A stretch of 57,687 nt of DNA from Nitrospira sp. (GTDB lineage: Bacteria > Nitrospirota > Nitrospiria > Nitrospirales > Nitrospiraceae), in the NCBI GenBank assembly GCA_009594865.1, contig VOPT01000024.1, positions 1-57,687 of the forward strand, given 5' to 3'. Positions 17,397 through 25,994 of this stretch are shown here, one piece after another (position 1 is the first letter of the stretch; each line of letters begins with the position of its first letter). The position numbers were made by a program, and so were the translations under genes. The notes under the pieces are model-generated. The model was given only the letters and a program-made list of their open reading frames with translations, was not told the origin of the DNA and searched no databases.

Positions 17397-17432
17397 GGTC
17401 GCTCCGCGTCATTCGTTGCACGTCAGAGGGGG

Positions 17433-17469
17433 CATTCGTGTCTCGATCCGGAGACGCGGGACACGAATG
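17433..17469. other. Hairpin between cheY1 and cheA1
   Basis: CATTCGTGTC (17433-17442) pairs exactly with GACACGAATG (17460-17469) around a 17-base loop that can itself form GTCTC/GAGAC pairs. It lies 22 bases after the cheY stop and 37 before the cheA start. It may attenuate or process the transcript so that CheY is made in excess over CheA. No T-run is present. Confidence 0.5.
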
Positions 17470-17490
17470 ACTCGTGAGAATCGAGATCGG

Positions 17491-17862
17491 TCAGCCGGGC
17501 AGCACTTTCTTGATCACGGCCATCATCTGTTCAGGGTTAAAGGGCTTCACGATCCAGCCGGTTGCGCCGGCGGCCTGTCCTGCTTTTTTCTTGTCGTCGG
17601 AGGCTTCCGTCGTCAGCATCAAAATCGGCGTAAACTTGAGCGCCGGCATTTTCCGGATTTCCTTGATCAACGTGATGCCGTCCATTTCCGGCATGTTCAG
17701 ATCGGTGACGACCAGGTCCGGCTTGGCCCCCCCGGTGACCTTACCGACCGCCTCTTTTCCGTTGCCGGCTTCCACCACCTGATATCCTGCGCTGGTTAGG
17801 GTAAACGCCACCATCTGACGCATGGTGAGAGAATCGTCGACAACCAACACTGTTTTCGCCAT
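17491..17862 (-). CDS. cheY: CheY response regulator (copy 1)
   Basis: A 123-residue stand-alone receiver: acidic pair VVDDS, phospho-Asp in LVVTDLNMPEMDG, Thr in LMLTTEA and Lys in IVKPF. The Shine-Dalgarno AAGGAG precedes the ATG. It sits between an MCP-like gene and cheA1. Receivers of the LTTE...KKKAGQAAGATGWIVKPF type often act as phosphate sinks or adaptation regulators as well as motor regulators, so which of the two CheY proteins binds FliM is open. Confidence 0.93.
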   Translation of the reverse strand: MAKTVLVVDDSLTMRQMVAFTLTSAGYQVVEAGNGKEAVGKVTGGAKPDLVVTDLNMPEMDGITLIKEIRKMPALKFTPILMLTTEASDDKKKAGQAAGATGWIVKPFNPEQMMAVIKKVLPG

Positions 17863-17898
17863 GGCGCGCTCCTTGGTCCTTTCGAGAACCGGTGTTAC

Positions 17899-19014
17899 TT
17901 AAAACAACGTGACATTCGCATCCGCAGACGGGGCAGAAGCCTGAGCTCCTCTCGACACATGACCATTCGTCGACTGATTGAATATGGCCCGCTCTTCTTC
18001 CATGGTGTAGCTGCGGTCCAGGTTCGTCAGAATGTTCATTTTGGCGGCGATCTGGTCGGCCGGCTGTCTTTGGAGCAGGGCGTCCATCGCTTCGCGCACG
18101 TCGGTCAAGGGCTCGATCACATGTTCCAGTTTCTGTCGGGTGATGTCCTGAAACTGGAGCGACATAATGATCTGGCCGACATCCTTGGCGAGCTCATCGG
18201 AGTGAGACTTCGAATTCATGACGGCCGAATGCAAGGTTTTGTTGCGATCGGCTAATCCCCTGGTCATCTGGTCGAGCCGATGCTTGATGGAGAGGGTCTT
18301 ACTCAAATCGACAGAGGCCAGGCTTTCAACGGTCTGCATGGCGTGACTCGTGCTTCGCTGCACATCCTTGACCATCGTATTGATGCTGCTGGCAGCTTGA
18401 CCGGAACGGTTGGCTAATTTAGTCACTTCGTCGGCCACGACGGCAAAGCCGCGGCCATGTTCCCCGGCCCTGGCTGCCTCAATAGCGGCATTGAGGGCGA
18501 GCAATCGGGTTTGGTCCGCAATAAATTCAATTTCGCCGATCATGCCGGTGATGGCCTTGGTACTCCGTTCCACCTCGTCCATGATCGTCGCGATATTCAG
18601 CGCCATTTCCGACGACTTCATCACATCACCGACGAACCCTTCGAGCATGGTGTCCGTGGTTTTCAGCACGGCATCCAGGTTCATTTCACCGTCCCCGAAG
18701 AGACTCATCGATTCATTGGCCTGTAGCGTCGCGCGCGACGCGATCGTACTGAACCGCCGGCCGAGGTCGGTCGCGGCCTGCTCGGTCTGATGGATGACAC
18801 TCTTCATCTGAGCGTTGAGCACGGCGACTAACGGAATGATGGAATGCCCCAGTTGCTCCCAGGTCGCAGTCCGATCCGCATGCGTCTTCACCGTGGAATC
18901 GTGAGCAGTCTCGAGCCCGCGCTTGACTGAGGCGGTCCGGCGTTGACACCAGATCCAGGAGGCAGAGGCGCCGAACACGAAGGCGCCCAATACGAGTAAC
19001 CAGTGTGACGTCAT
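17899..19014 (-). CDS. MCP-like signalling protein with a single N-terminal membrane anchor
   Basis: 371 residues. One transmembrane segment at ~5-23 ([17 protein letters not shown]), no periplasmic sensor and no HAMP domain. The signalling hairpin is recognisable from [29 protein letters not shown]. About 110 residues of helix follow, ending in [17 protein letters not shown], a motif shared with CheZ-like FQD helices. The C-terminus is DANVTLF, nearly the same as that of CheD. It may sense an internal or membrane cue, or act as a scaffold; no ligand domain is visible. It is encoded between a STAS gene and cheY1. Confidence 0.88.
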   Translation of the reverse strand: MTSHWLLVLGAFVFGASASWIWCQRRTASVKRGLETAHDSTVKTHADRTATWEQLGHSIIPLVAVLNAQMKSVIHQTEQAATDLGRRFSTIASRATLQANESMSLFGDGEMNLDAVLKTTDTMLEGFVGDVMKSSEMALNIATIMDEVERSTKAITGMIGEIEFIADQTRLLALNAAIEAARAGEHGRGFAVVADEVTKLANRSGQAASSINTMVKDVQRSTSHAMQTVESLASVDLSKTLSIKHRLDQMTRGLADRNKTLHSAVMNSKSHSDELAKDVGQIIMSLQFQDITRQKLEHVIEPLTDVREAMDALLQRQPADQIAAKMNILTNLDRSYTMEEERAIFNQSTNGHVSRGAQASAPSADANVTLF

Positions 19015-19055
19015 GTGGCGGCTCTTTCCCTACGTTCTCGCGAAGCGAAACACGT

Positions 19056-19286
19056 CTATGCCCCCAGCTCAGTCATTCGCGTTCGTATGGGATCAGTGAC
19101 TCCCGTCAACGTACAATGCTCCGACCGACAAAGGACGATGAGTAATTGGATGGCGGCGGCATCCAATTTGTCGATTTCAGACAGATCCAGCTCGACCTGC
19201 GGATGAGCAGACGCGGCTTGCTTCATTTCTTCGCACAGTGCCCCCACCTCAAAAATCGTCAGATCGCCAACCGGCTTGAGCGTCAT
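19056..19286 (-). CDS. Small STAS-domain protein lacking the usual phospho-serine
   Basis: 76 residues forming a minimal STAS domain (MTLKPVGDLTIFEVGALCEE, then VELDLSEIDKLDAAAIQLLI). At the position where antagonists have DSS or DSA it reads LDAAAIQ, so it probably cannot be switched by serine phosphorylation and may be a structural partner. It is the first gene after the sigma-28-type promoter at 19331-19358 and precedes the MCP-like gene by 41 bases. Role unknown. Confidence 0.8.
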   Translation of the reverse strand: MTLKPVGDLTIFEVGALCEEMKQAASAHPQVELDLSEIDKLDAAAIQLLIVLCRSEHCTLTGVTDPIRTRMTELGA

Positions 19287-19330
19287 ACACCTGTTCCTTT
19301 CGAGAGGCGGTCGTTACCTCACGTAATGCT

Positions 19331-19358
19331 GTATCGGTGTGTCCTCTCAAAATCTTTA
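19331..19358 (-). promoter_or_regulatory. Sigma-28-type promoter of the STAS-MCP-cheY-cheA operon
   Basis: On the minus strand, TAAAGATT (19351-19358), 12 bases, ACCGATAC (19331-19338). The -35 has seven of eight consensus bases. The leader to the STAS start is about 40 bases. Confidence 0.65.
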
Positions 19359-19410
19359 CACGTAAGGGCTTGTATTTAGAACCAGAGTTGACTGGGCCTT
19401 TGGCGCATGA

Positions 19411-20184
19411 CTACAGAGCCGGAGGACCCTGATTGGGCAGCAGCGAATCGAGCGACTCCTCAGTCACGCGTTTCTCGAGAACAAGGATTTCGACCCGTCG
19501 ATTTTTCGTCCGGCCTTCCGGAGTGTCGTTGGTGGCGATGGGTTTGGAGTCGGCAAAACCGGTGGCGGAAAGATGCGTGATGGGAATTTCATTGAGTTCA
19601 GAGAAGATCCGGACCACCATGACCGCCCGCACCGCCGACAGTTCCCAATTGGAAGGAAACTGAGCCGTCCGGATCGGCACGTTGTCCGTATGGCCCAGCA
19701 CCCGGACATGGCGATCCATCTCAATCAGGATCTGGGCCAGCGCCTTCAGGAACGGAAGCGCTTCGGGGCGCACGCGCGCCTCCCCGCTGCCGAAGAGAAT
19801 GGATTCCGGCAGGGAAATCATGATCGTCCCGTTTCCGGTTTCGATGATTCTGATGTCGGGCATTTCCAGGGCAAGCGAGGGATGAATTTTTTTGATGACT
19901 TCCTTCATGCGCCGGATGACAGGGTCGTTGGGGCTCGCCATGTCGGTATTGATCATCTTCGGCTTGGAGTCACCGACGGCGAAGGGCAGCCGGCTGGAGG
20001 GCGTGCTGTTCACCGGGTTCAACGCCGCTTTGATGGAATCACTGACCGTTCGATATTTGCCCTCGTTCACGGACGACACTGAATACATCACCACGAAGAA
20101 CGCGAAGAGCAGCGTGATGAAGTCCGCGTAGGACACCAGCCAGCGTTCGTGATTTTCATGTTCCTCGTGTTTTTTCTTCGCCAT
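19411..20184 (-). CDS. motB: MotB flagellar stator protein
   Basis: 257 residues. The cytoplasmic Lys-rich start is followed by one transmembrane helix containing the proton-carrying Asp (SYADFITLLFAFFVVMYS), a plug/linker, and a periplasmic OmpA-like peptidoglycan-binding domain (~125-240) with VLGHTDNVPI, NWELSAVRA and NRRVEILV. With MotA it forms the ion-driven stator. The MotB-type Asp/Ser pattern suggests proton coupling, but this is only an inference. motA lies 83 bases upstream. Confidence 0.95.
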   Translation of the reverse strand: MAKKKHEEHENHERWLVSYADFITLLFAFFVVMYSVSSVNEGKYRTVSDSIKAALNPVNSTPSSRLPFAVGDSKPKMINTDMASPNDPVIRRMKEVIKKIHPSLALEMPDIRIIETGNGTIMISLPESILFGSGEARVRPEALPFLKALAQILIEMDRHVRVLGHTDNVPIRTAQFPSNWELSAVRAVMVVRIFSELNEIPITHLSATGFADSKPIATNDTPEGRTKNRRVEILVLEKRVTEESLDSLLPNQGPPAL

Positions 20185-20267
20185 GGGGTGAACCCTTGCG
20201 CGTTACGCCGCATTCATGCAGGCGCTCGGGTTAAACGCCTCCAAGGCGGCTGCTGCCGAATGACGTA

Positions 20268-21038
20268 TCACTTTTTGTCTTCCTTGGTGCGTTCGTGCGG
20301 AGGCAGGAAACTTTCGAGCTTCTCTTGGAGCAGTCGCGGGTTTTCGCCTTGAGCCAGACCGACAAGTCCCATGATGACCATCGTGCGGAGGCCGGCTTCC
20401 TCTTTCAATTTGAACTTCATTTTGTTGGCGATGGGAAGAAAAAACAGGTTGGCGAGTCCGACGCCATAGACGGTGGCCACGAACGCCACCGCGATACCAC
20501 CGCCCAGTTTCGACGGATCGGCGAGATTTTCCATGACGTGAATCAATCCAAGCACGGCGCCGAGAATACCGACGGTCGGCGCATATCCACCTGCGGCTTC
20601 CCAGACCTTCGCCGCGTGCACGCCTTCTTCTTCGTGGTGCTCGACTTCGATTTCCAGAATTTCCTGGAGCAACTTGGGATCCGTGCCGTCGACGATTAGC
20701 TGAATCCCCTTCTTGAAAAATGGGTCGTGAAGATCTTTCAGTTTGCCTTCCAGTGCGAGCAAGCCCTGTTTGCGCGCGACGTTGGCGAGATCGAGAATTT
20801 GCGTAATCGTGCCCTTCACATCGTGCGGAGGGTTGGTAATGACAAGGGTGGCGCCGGTCGCCGCCTTGATGACGACGGACAGAGGATTCTGCACACAACA
20901 GGCCCCGAAGGTTCCGCCGGCGACGATGATGAAGGCCGTCAATTGGAGGATGGATCCAAGATGGCCCCCTTCGAGCGCTTGGCCGCCGATGATGGAGCCG
21001 AGGGCTACGACAATACCTATGATTGTGGCGATATCCAC
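20268..21038 (-). CDS. motA: MotA flagellar stator protein
   Basis: A 256-residue membrane protein with four predicted helices: ~2-20 (IATIIGIVVALGSIIGG), ~30-50, ~155-175 (GGYAPTVGILGAVLGLIHVM) and ~185-210. A cytoplasmic loop holds the charged segment that contacts FliG. The proline of the third helix (YAPTVGI) is the conserved MotA residue that governs conformational change. Start is GTG with GAGGTGA upstream. No convincing sigma-28 element was found before it. Confidence 0.95.
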   Translation of the reverse strand: MDIATIIGIVVALGSIIGGQALEGGHLGSILQLTAFIIVAGGTFGACCVQNPLSVVIKAATGATLVITNPPHDVKGTITQILDLANVARKQGLLALEGKLKDLHDPFFKKGIQLIVDGTDPKLLQEILEIEVEHHEEEGVHAAKVWEAAGGYAPTVGILGAVLGLIHVMENLADPSKLGGGIAVAFVATVYGVGLANLFFLPIANKMKFKLKEEAGLRTMVIMGLVGLAQGENPRLLQEKLESFLPPHERTKEDKK

Positions 21039-21168
21039 CGTTCAGTCACCTCACCGCCGCGTCGCCCTGTGGCTTTCGCCATCTACCCAGAATGGTGGGC
21101 TTGCGCCCACGGGAATCGCTTTGATAGCGTGCAATCGACTCACACACGTTGTCCTTGGAGGTGTTCTT

Positions 21169-21411
21169 GTGGGCCCTGCCGATAGCTTGATCCTCGATGC
21201 CAAACAAGCCATCCTCGATGAACAGCACCGCAAGTTTCAGGTCTTGCAGAAGGAGGGCCGCTGGACCGAAGCCATGCAACAGTTTCATGTCACCCTGAAC
21301 TGCGCGTCGGATGTTCTGGCAGAGTCGATTCAGTTGTTGGAACGGGTCCTCGACGCACGGAACCGCCGAGGACCCTCCCTGTCCGATTCGCCCGATTCTT
21401 CCCAGTCTTGA
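21169..21411 (+). CDS. Small helical protein on the opposite strand, unknown function
   Basis: An 80-residue frame starting at GTG 21169 with GGAGG seven bases upstream and ending with TGA at 21409-21411. The sequence (VGPADSLILDAKQAILDEQH, then RKFQVLQKEGRW, HVTLNCASDVLAESIQLLERV) is strongly amphipathic helical with a polar tail. It is divergent from motA and convergent with cheW2, and is the only plus-strand gene among the motility genes from 3.3 to 30 kb. Size and charge resemble flagellar chaperones or FliT/FlgN-like proteins, but no family was recognised. The good Shine-Dalgarno and protein-like composition argue that it is real. Confidence 0.6.
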   Translation: MGPADSLILDAKQAILDEQHRKFQVLQKEGRWTEAMQQFHVTLNCASDVLAESIQLLERVLDARNRRGPSLSDSPDSSQS

Positions 21412-21465
21412 TACCTGCGTAATCCCCTCGCAGAAGGCAGACGTTCTCCGTCCTGCCCCTCTTGC

Positions 21466-21984
21466 TTAGGCTGCTTCCCGGGCCAACAGGAGCCGGCTGA
21501 GATCCACCAGGATCAGCAGCCGGTCATCGATCCGACCTACTCCCTGCGTGAACTCCGCCCCGGCCATGGTGCCGACCGAGGGTGGTGGTTCAATCGCGCT
21601 TTTCGGTACACGCAACACTTCTTCCACTGAATCCACGATCAGCCCGACCAAGCGTGCCTGTACCGACACGACCACGATGCGGGTCTGGGTGGTCTGTTGT
21701 GCCCCGGTGAGGCCAAACAGCTTGCGGAGATCCAGAACAGGAATGATGCGACCCCTCAGATTAATGACCCCTTCCACGTAGGGCGGGGTTTTGGGCACTC
21801 GCGTCACTTCCACGATCCGGTTGATCTCCTGCACGCTCAAGACATCCACCGCGAATTCTTCGCTGCCGATCAGGCAGATCACGAACTGCAGCAGATCGTC
21901 AGCGGACTTCTCGACCAGACGGTCCGCAGGGTTGTCTGCGACCCCCTGGATGTGAGATTGCACGTGTTGTTCAGTCGCACTCAT
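21466..21984 (-). CDS. cheW: CheW coupling protein (copy 2)
   Basis: 172 residues, one CheW domain: LLQFVICLIGSEEFAVDVLS, VEGVINLRGRIIPVLDLRK and RLLILVDLSRLLL, with a ~28-residue N-terminal extension. It follows the haem-motif MCP gene by 27 bases, which makes that receptor its natural partner. The Shine-Dalgarno GAAGGAG is good. It ends chemotaxis block C and is convergent with the small plus-strand gene. Confidence 0.94.
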   Translation of the reverse strand: MSATEQHVQSHIQGVADNPADRLVEKSADDLLQFVICLIGSEEFAVDVLSVQEINRIVEVTRVPKTPPYVEGVINLRGRIIPVLDLRKLFGLTGAQQTTQTRIVVVSVQARLVGLIVDSVEEVLRVPKSAIEPPPSVGTMAGAEFTQGVGRIDDRLLILVDLSRLLLAREAA

Positions 21985-22011
21985 GCTGGGCTCCTTCTCG
22001 TGGTTGGCTGC

Positions 22012-23694
22012 TTACAGCTTGAATCCACCCACGATCCCCTGCAATTCGACCGCCAACTGGCTGAGGTCCTGACTGGCCTTCGCCGACTCATGGGCGCCGG
22101 ACGAGGACTCTTTCGTGACCTTCGCCACGTTTTCGATGTCGCTGGCAATCTGTTGCGTCGCAACCGATTGCTCTTCGGACGCCACGGCAATTTGCCGGAT
22201 CATATCGGCGCTCTCCGAGACCATTCTCACGATCTGGGAAAGGGCTTCGCCGGTCTTGTTGACCAGGTCCACACCCGCCGTGACCTTCTGCGTGCCCTGC
22301 TGCATGGAATCGACGGCTCCGCGCGTATCCTGCTGGATCTGGCGGATCATATCGCCGATTTCCTTCGTGGCTTTGGTCGTCCGTTCCGCCAGCTTTCTCA
22401 CTTCATCGGCCACGACGGCGAATCCACGACCCTGTTCGCCGGCGCGTGCCGCTTCGATCGCAGCGTTCAAGGCCAGCAAGTTGGTCTGGTCGGCGATATC
22501 TTCGATTGTCCGGACGATTTCGCCGATTTGATCGGACGACTTCCCGAGATCGGAGATGATGGTCGCCGAGTTCGACACCGCCTCGGACAACTGCTGCATC
22601 CCAGAAATAGTGCTCGACACCACCGTTCCACCCTCTTGGGCGGTCTTGACCGTATCCTGCGCCAGGCTCGCGGCCTTCCCGGAGTTTTGAGCGACCTGTC
22701 CGACTGTGGCGTTCATTTCTTCCACCGCGGCGGCGGTCTGTGACGCACGGGATGTCAACGTGTCGGTGCCCTTCGAGATCTCCTCGGCGGTCGCCGACAG
22801 CTCGACAGAGGCGGATGCAACTTTATCCGTCACGTGGGCCACTTTCTTGATCATGTGCTGCAACTTCTCGATGAATTCGTTGAAGTACTGGCCCATCTGC
22901 GCGATTTCGTCGTGCCCTTCGGCCGGCACGCGCTTGGTAAGATCGCCTTCGCCCTTGGCGATGTCGCGGGAGATCTCGCTCATCTTGGCCATCGGCTGCA
23001 GCACGATGTTGCGGAGCAGCAGATACATCACGCCCAGGATGATGACGACGATGGCGGCCATCAGGCTCCCGGTTTGCCACATGGAGCGATTCGACAGTGC
23101 GATGGCCTCGCTCATCGGCATGGACAGGCTCAACATTCCAAGCACGTCACCGACCTGGTTGTTGGTATGGCAGCTCAGACAGGCAGTTGAGCTGGCCTTG
23201 TCCACGACCGCGCGCCTGAATGTGGGCACGCCGTTGACATCGTCCCGTCGGGCATAGGTTTCCGCGCCGGACATGATGGCTCGAATGGCTTCATTCTCAA
23301 AATTATCCTTCGGTGCATTCGACGGGTTCATGGGATTTTGACTGATCAGACGCACGTTATAGAGGCCCGTGCGATTGGCCTCTTCGCCCATTTCTCGCAC
23401 GGCCGTTGCCGGAAAGGGAATGGCATCCGGCAGGCTCGTATGATCCTTCAAGATCTGGATTTCTGAACCGGCTTTCGATTTCTTGATTTTGGCCACATAG
23501 TTTTGCGTGATATAGGCGCGGCTGATCATGACCTGGGTGCTGATCATGTTGCCTCGGCCCATCAGCATCGTGTCCATCTTCGATTCTTCCTGCTGATACA
23601 ACACGGCGAGTCCGATCCCGATGATAACCAACGCTACCAAGGAAATAGACAAAATGAACTTCGGCCCGATCGACATGTGCTTCATCATCCCCAT
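22012..23694 (-). CDS. MCP with DUF3365-type periplasmic sensor and a haem-c motif
   Basis: 560 residues from ATG at 23694, which has AGGAGG seven bases upstream; eight more codons are open. TM1 ~11-33, periplasmic domain ~35-205, TM2 ~207-228, HAMP ~228-280, signalling domain ~330-550 ([20 protein letters not shown]). The sensor matches the DUF3365 (Tll0287-like) pattern and contains ACLSCHTNN at 171-179; CxxCH is the covalent haem-c attachment motif. A haem sensor in the periplasm would suit redox potential, oxygen or nitric oxide sensing. It lacks an [FW]xxF tail, unlike the PAS-MCP. Confidence 0.9.
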   Translation of the reverse strand: MGMMKHMSIGPKFILSISLVALVIIGIGLAVLYQQEESKMDTMLMGRGNMISTQVMISRAYITQNYVAKIKKSKAGSEIQILKDHTSLPDAIPFPATAVREMGEEANRTGLYNVRLISQNPMNPSNAPKDNFENEAIRAIMSGAETYARRDDVNGVPTFRRAVVDKASSTACLSCHTNNQVGDVLGMLSLSMPMSEAIALSNRSMWQTGSLMAAIVVIILGVMYLLLRNIVLQPMAKMSEISRDIAKGEGDLTKRVPAEGHDEIAQMGQYFNEFIEKLQHMIKKVAHVTDKVASASVELSATAEEISKGTDTLTSRASQTAAAVEEMNATVGQVAQNSGKAASLAQDTVKTAQEGGTVVSSTISGMQQLSEAVSNSATIISDLGKSSDQIGEIVRTIEDIADQTNLLALNAAIEAARAGEQGRGFAVVADEVRKLAERTTKATKEIGDMIRQIQQDTRGAVDSMQQGTQKVTAGVDLVNKTGEALSQIVRMVSESADMIRQIAVASEEQSVATQQIASDIENVAKVTKESSSGAHESAKASQDLSQLAVELQGIVGGFKL

Positions 23695-23746
23695 AACCCC
23701 CTCCTCCTGCCTCTCCATGTGTGAACGATTGACTTGACCAACTCTG

Positions 23747-24844
23747 TCACACCATATTCATGATCTCGCCCACAACTTTCGAGAGCGAGACCACTTTCTC
23801 TGCGCACCCGGCTTCGACGACGGCTTTCGGCATGCCGTATACGACACTCGATGCTTCGTCTTGCGCCACGGTTCGACCGCCTGCTGCCTTGATGGCTTTC
23901 ATGCCCTCCAATCCGTCATGCCCCATTCCAGTCAAGATCACCCCGATGCTCCGCTCACCGAACAACCCTGCCACCGACTGCAGCATGATATCGACGGACG
24001 GCGCATGGGGATGTTTCTCGTAGTTGGGCGACAATTTGACCACCGAGGTCGTAATGGTTTTCTTCACGATCCGGAACTGCATCCCGCCGGGAGCCACCAG
24101 CACCCGACCCGGTTTCACTTCATCGCCATCCGCCGCCTCTCGCACTTCCAACGCACAGAGGTTATTCAGGCGTTCAGCGAACGGTTTCGTAAAAGAGCTG
24201 GGCATGTGTTGCACGATGACGATGCCGGCTGGGCAATCGGCGGGGATGGTCGGGACAATTTCAAACAAGGCCTGCGGTCCGCCTGTGGAGCATCCGATCG
24301 CAATCAGCTTGGTGCCTCGCGTCACGGAGACCGACCGGCTGCTCAACGCCTTGGTCGTGGATGCGGCGGTCTTCGGTGCTCCTGCGACGGTCAGTCGTTT
24401 CAGTTTGCTGCCCGCGTATCTGGCAGCCAGGACTTTGGGGACCAGTATTTTTTGAATTTCGGCGATTTTCGATGACACGCCGTCTAACTGCTTGGGGATA
24501 AAATCCACTGCCCCCCACTCCAAGGCCTGCAGTGTCTCTTGCGCCCCTTCGACCGTGACTGAACTCACCATAATGACCGGGACCGGATTCTTGGTCATGA
24601 TCTGCTGGAGCGCCTGAAGGCCCGTCATCCCCGGCATTTCCACATCCATCGTGACGACATCGGGCTTCAGCTGCTGTACCTGCTGGACGGCTTCCTCGCC
24701 GTTGCGCGCCACGCCCACGACTTGAATCTGCTTCCCCTCTTCCAACATCGTGGTCAGGCTTTTTCGCATGAACGCGGAATCGTCGACGACCAGGACGCGA
24801 ACCGGTTTCGCGACGCTCTGCGGCTGTGTGAGTGGAAGTGCCAT
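23747..24844 (-). CDS. cheB: CheB protein-glutamate methylesterase/deamidase (copy 2)
   Basis: 365 residues. Receiver (~15-130) with phospho-Asp in [13 protein letters not shown]; linker; methylesterase domain (~175-360) with Ser in IGCSTGGPQ, His in [10 protein letters not shown] and Asp in GMGHDGLEG. It reverses CheR methylation. The start lies only about 16 bases from the -10 of a sigma-28-type promoter and has a weak Shine-Dalgarno. It is grouped with cheV, the haem-motif MCP and cheW2, so it may serve that receptor. Confidence 0.95.
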   Translation of the reverse strand: MALPLTQPQSVAKPVRVLVVDDSAFMRKSLTTMLEEGKQIQVVGVARNGEEAVQQVQQLKPDVVTMDVEMPGMTGLQALQQIMTKNPVPVIMVSSVTVEGAQETLQALEWGAVDFIPKQLDGVSSKIAEIQKILVPKVLAARYAGSKLKRLTVAGAPKTAASTTKALSSRSVSVTRGTKLIAIGCSTGGPQALFEIVPTIPADCPAGIVIVQHMPSSFTKPFAERLNNLCALEVREAADGDEVKPGRVLVAPGGMQFRIVKKTITTSVVKLSPNYEKHPHAPSVDIMLQSVAGLFGERSIGVILTGMGHDGLEGMKAIKAAGGRTVAQDEASSVVYGMPKAVVEAGCAEKVVSLSKVVGEIMNMV

Positions 24845-24859
24845 AGGGTCTTTAGCGTT

Positions 24860-24887
24860 TCATCGGCCGACTGTGATCAAAGCTTGA
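24860..24887 (-). promoter_or_regulatory. Sigma-28-type promoter before cheB2
   Basis: On the minus strand, TCAAGCTT (24880-24887), 12 bases, GCCGATGA (24860-24867), one base off the canonical -10. The leader would be only about 9 bases, so the transcript would be nearly leaderless. Confidence 0.55.
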
Positions 24888-24926
24888 ATCAGTTCTCACC
24901 GTGACGACGCTGCTTGGGACCGATGC

Positions 24927-25910
24927 TCAGGCCGCCTTTTTCGTGTTCAGGGTCGGATTCTGGATATAGAGCGCCAGTTTCTCGCCGAGCATTTTTGCGT
25001 CAAACTTTGTGATGTAATCCGACGCGCCGACCGTCCGTCCTTTCTCCATGTTGCAGGCACCGGTCAGGGAGGAGTGCAGCATGACCGGCAGATGCGCCAG
25101 CCTCGGATCGGCCCGAATGTGTTTGGTGAGCGTGAATCCATCCATCTCAGGCATCTCGATGTCACTGAGAATGCACTGGATCTGATCCACACGTTCCTTT
25201 CCCTCAGCCGTGGCCTGATCAGCCAGAGCCTGCAGCTTTTCCCAGGCTTCCCCGCCGGTGGTCGCGATGACGTACGACATGGAGAGGCGGTCCAGGGCTT
25301 TACGGATCTGCATGCGGGCCACGGACGAATCATCCGCGAAGAGGACGCACTTCGATCTCAGCTCCGGGGCGATCGTCATGCCGGCGAACACATCGTCGTC
25401 CGTGCGGGGGCAAATATCGTTCAGGACCTTTTCCACGTCGAGGATGAGCACCATCCGGCCATCTTCCAACATCGTGACGGCGGTCACCGCCCCTTTGTTG
25501 TTTTCCCGGACAATGGCTGGAGGCGTCTTGATGGCAGACCAAGAAAACCGAATGATGCGGTCCACGCCCGCCACAAGGAATCCCTGCAAGCTGCCGTTAT
25601 ATTCAGAGACGATCAAATATGGGTTGCCTCCGGGGGATCCACACCCCTGCTCGTCTGTCTCCATCCCCAGACCCAGGCTGCGCTTGAGCCCGACGACGGG
25701 GACCATGATGCCCCGGATATTCGCCATGCCGACGATGCGGCTGTCGGCTTCGGGGATCTGGGTCAGCTCCGGCAGCTTCATCACCTCACGCACCTTGAAG
25801 ACGTTGATACCGAAAATCTCATTCGTTCCGAGCTTGAACAGCAGCAACTCCATCTGGTTGGCGCCGGCCAGCCTCGTCCTGGCATCGATTTCATTGATCA
25901 GTGTGGACAT
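24927..25910 (-). CDS. cheV: CheV hybrid coupling protein (CheW-receiver)
   Basis: 327 residues. CheW-like domain ~20-170 (LLLFKLGTNEIFGINVFKV, MANIRGIMVPVVGL), receiver domain ~195-315 with the acidic pair FADDS, phospho-Asp in CILSDIEMPEMDG and Lys in DYITKFD. CheV couples receptors to CheA and damps the response when phosphorylated, giving a methylation-independent route of adaptation. The Shine-Dalgarno CGGAGG is good. It lies between cheA2 and cheB2 in the same direction. Confidence 0.95.
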   Translation of the reverse strand: MSTLINEIDARTRLAGANQMELLLFKLGTNEIFGINVFKVREVMKLPELTQIPEADSRIVGMANIRGIMVPVVGLKRSLGLGMETDEQGCGSPGGNPYLIVSEYNGSLQGFLVAGVDRIIRFSWSAIKTPPAIVRENNKGAVTAVTMLEDGRMVLILDVEKVLNDICPRTDDDVFAGMTIAPELRSKCVLFADDSSVARMQIRKALDRLSMSYVIATTGGEAWEKLQALADQATAEGKERVDQIQCILSDIEMPEMDGFTLTKHIRADPRLAHLPVMLHSSLTGACNMEKGRTVGASDYITKFDAKMLGEKLALYIQNPTLNTKKAA

Positions 25911-25994
25911 ACTTCCTCCGATCTCACGCGTCTCTGTTCGTCGAATTCATGAACACCCGTATCGCGCATCCAGTCCAGGGCAGAGGCCCTTGGC

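Noticed and set aside
21697..22743. 348-residue plus-strand open frame
   Set aside because: Antisense to cheW2 and the haem-motif MCP; composition is that of a shadow frame.
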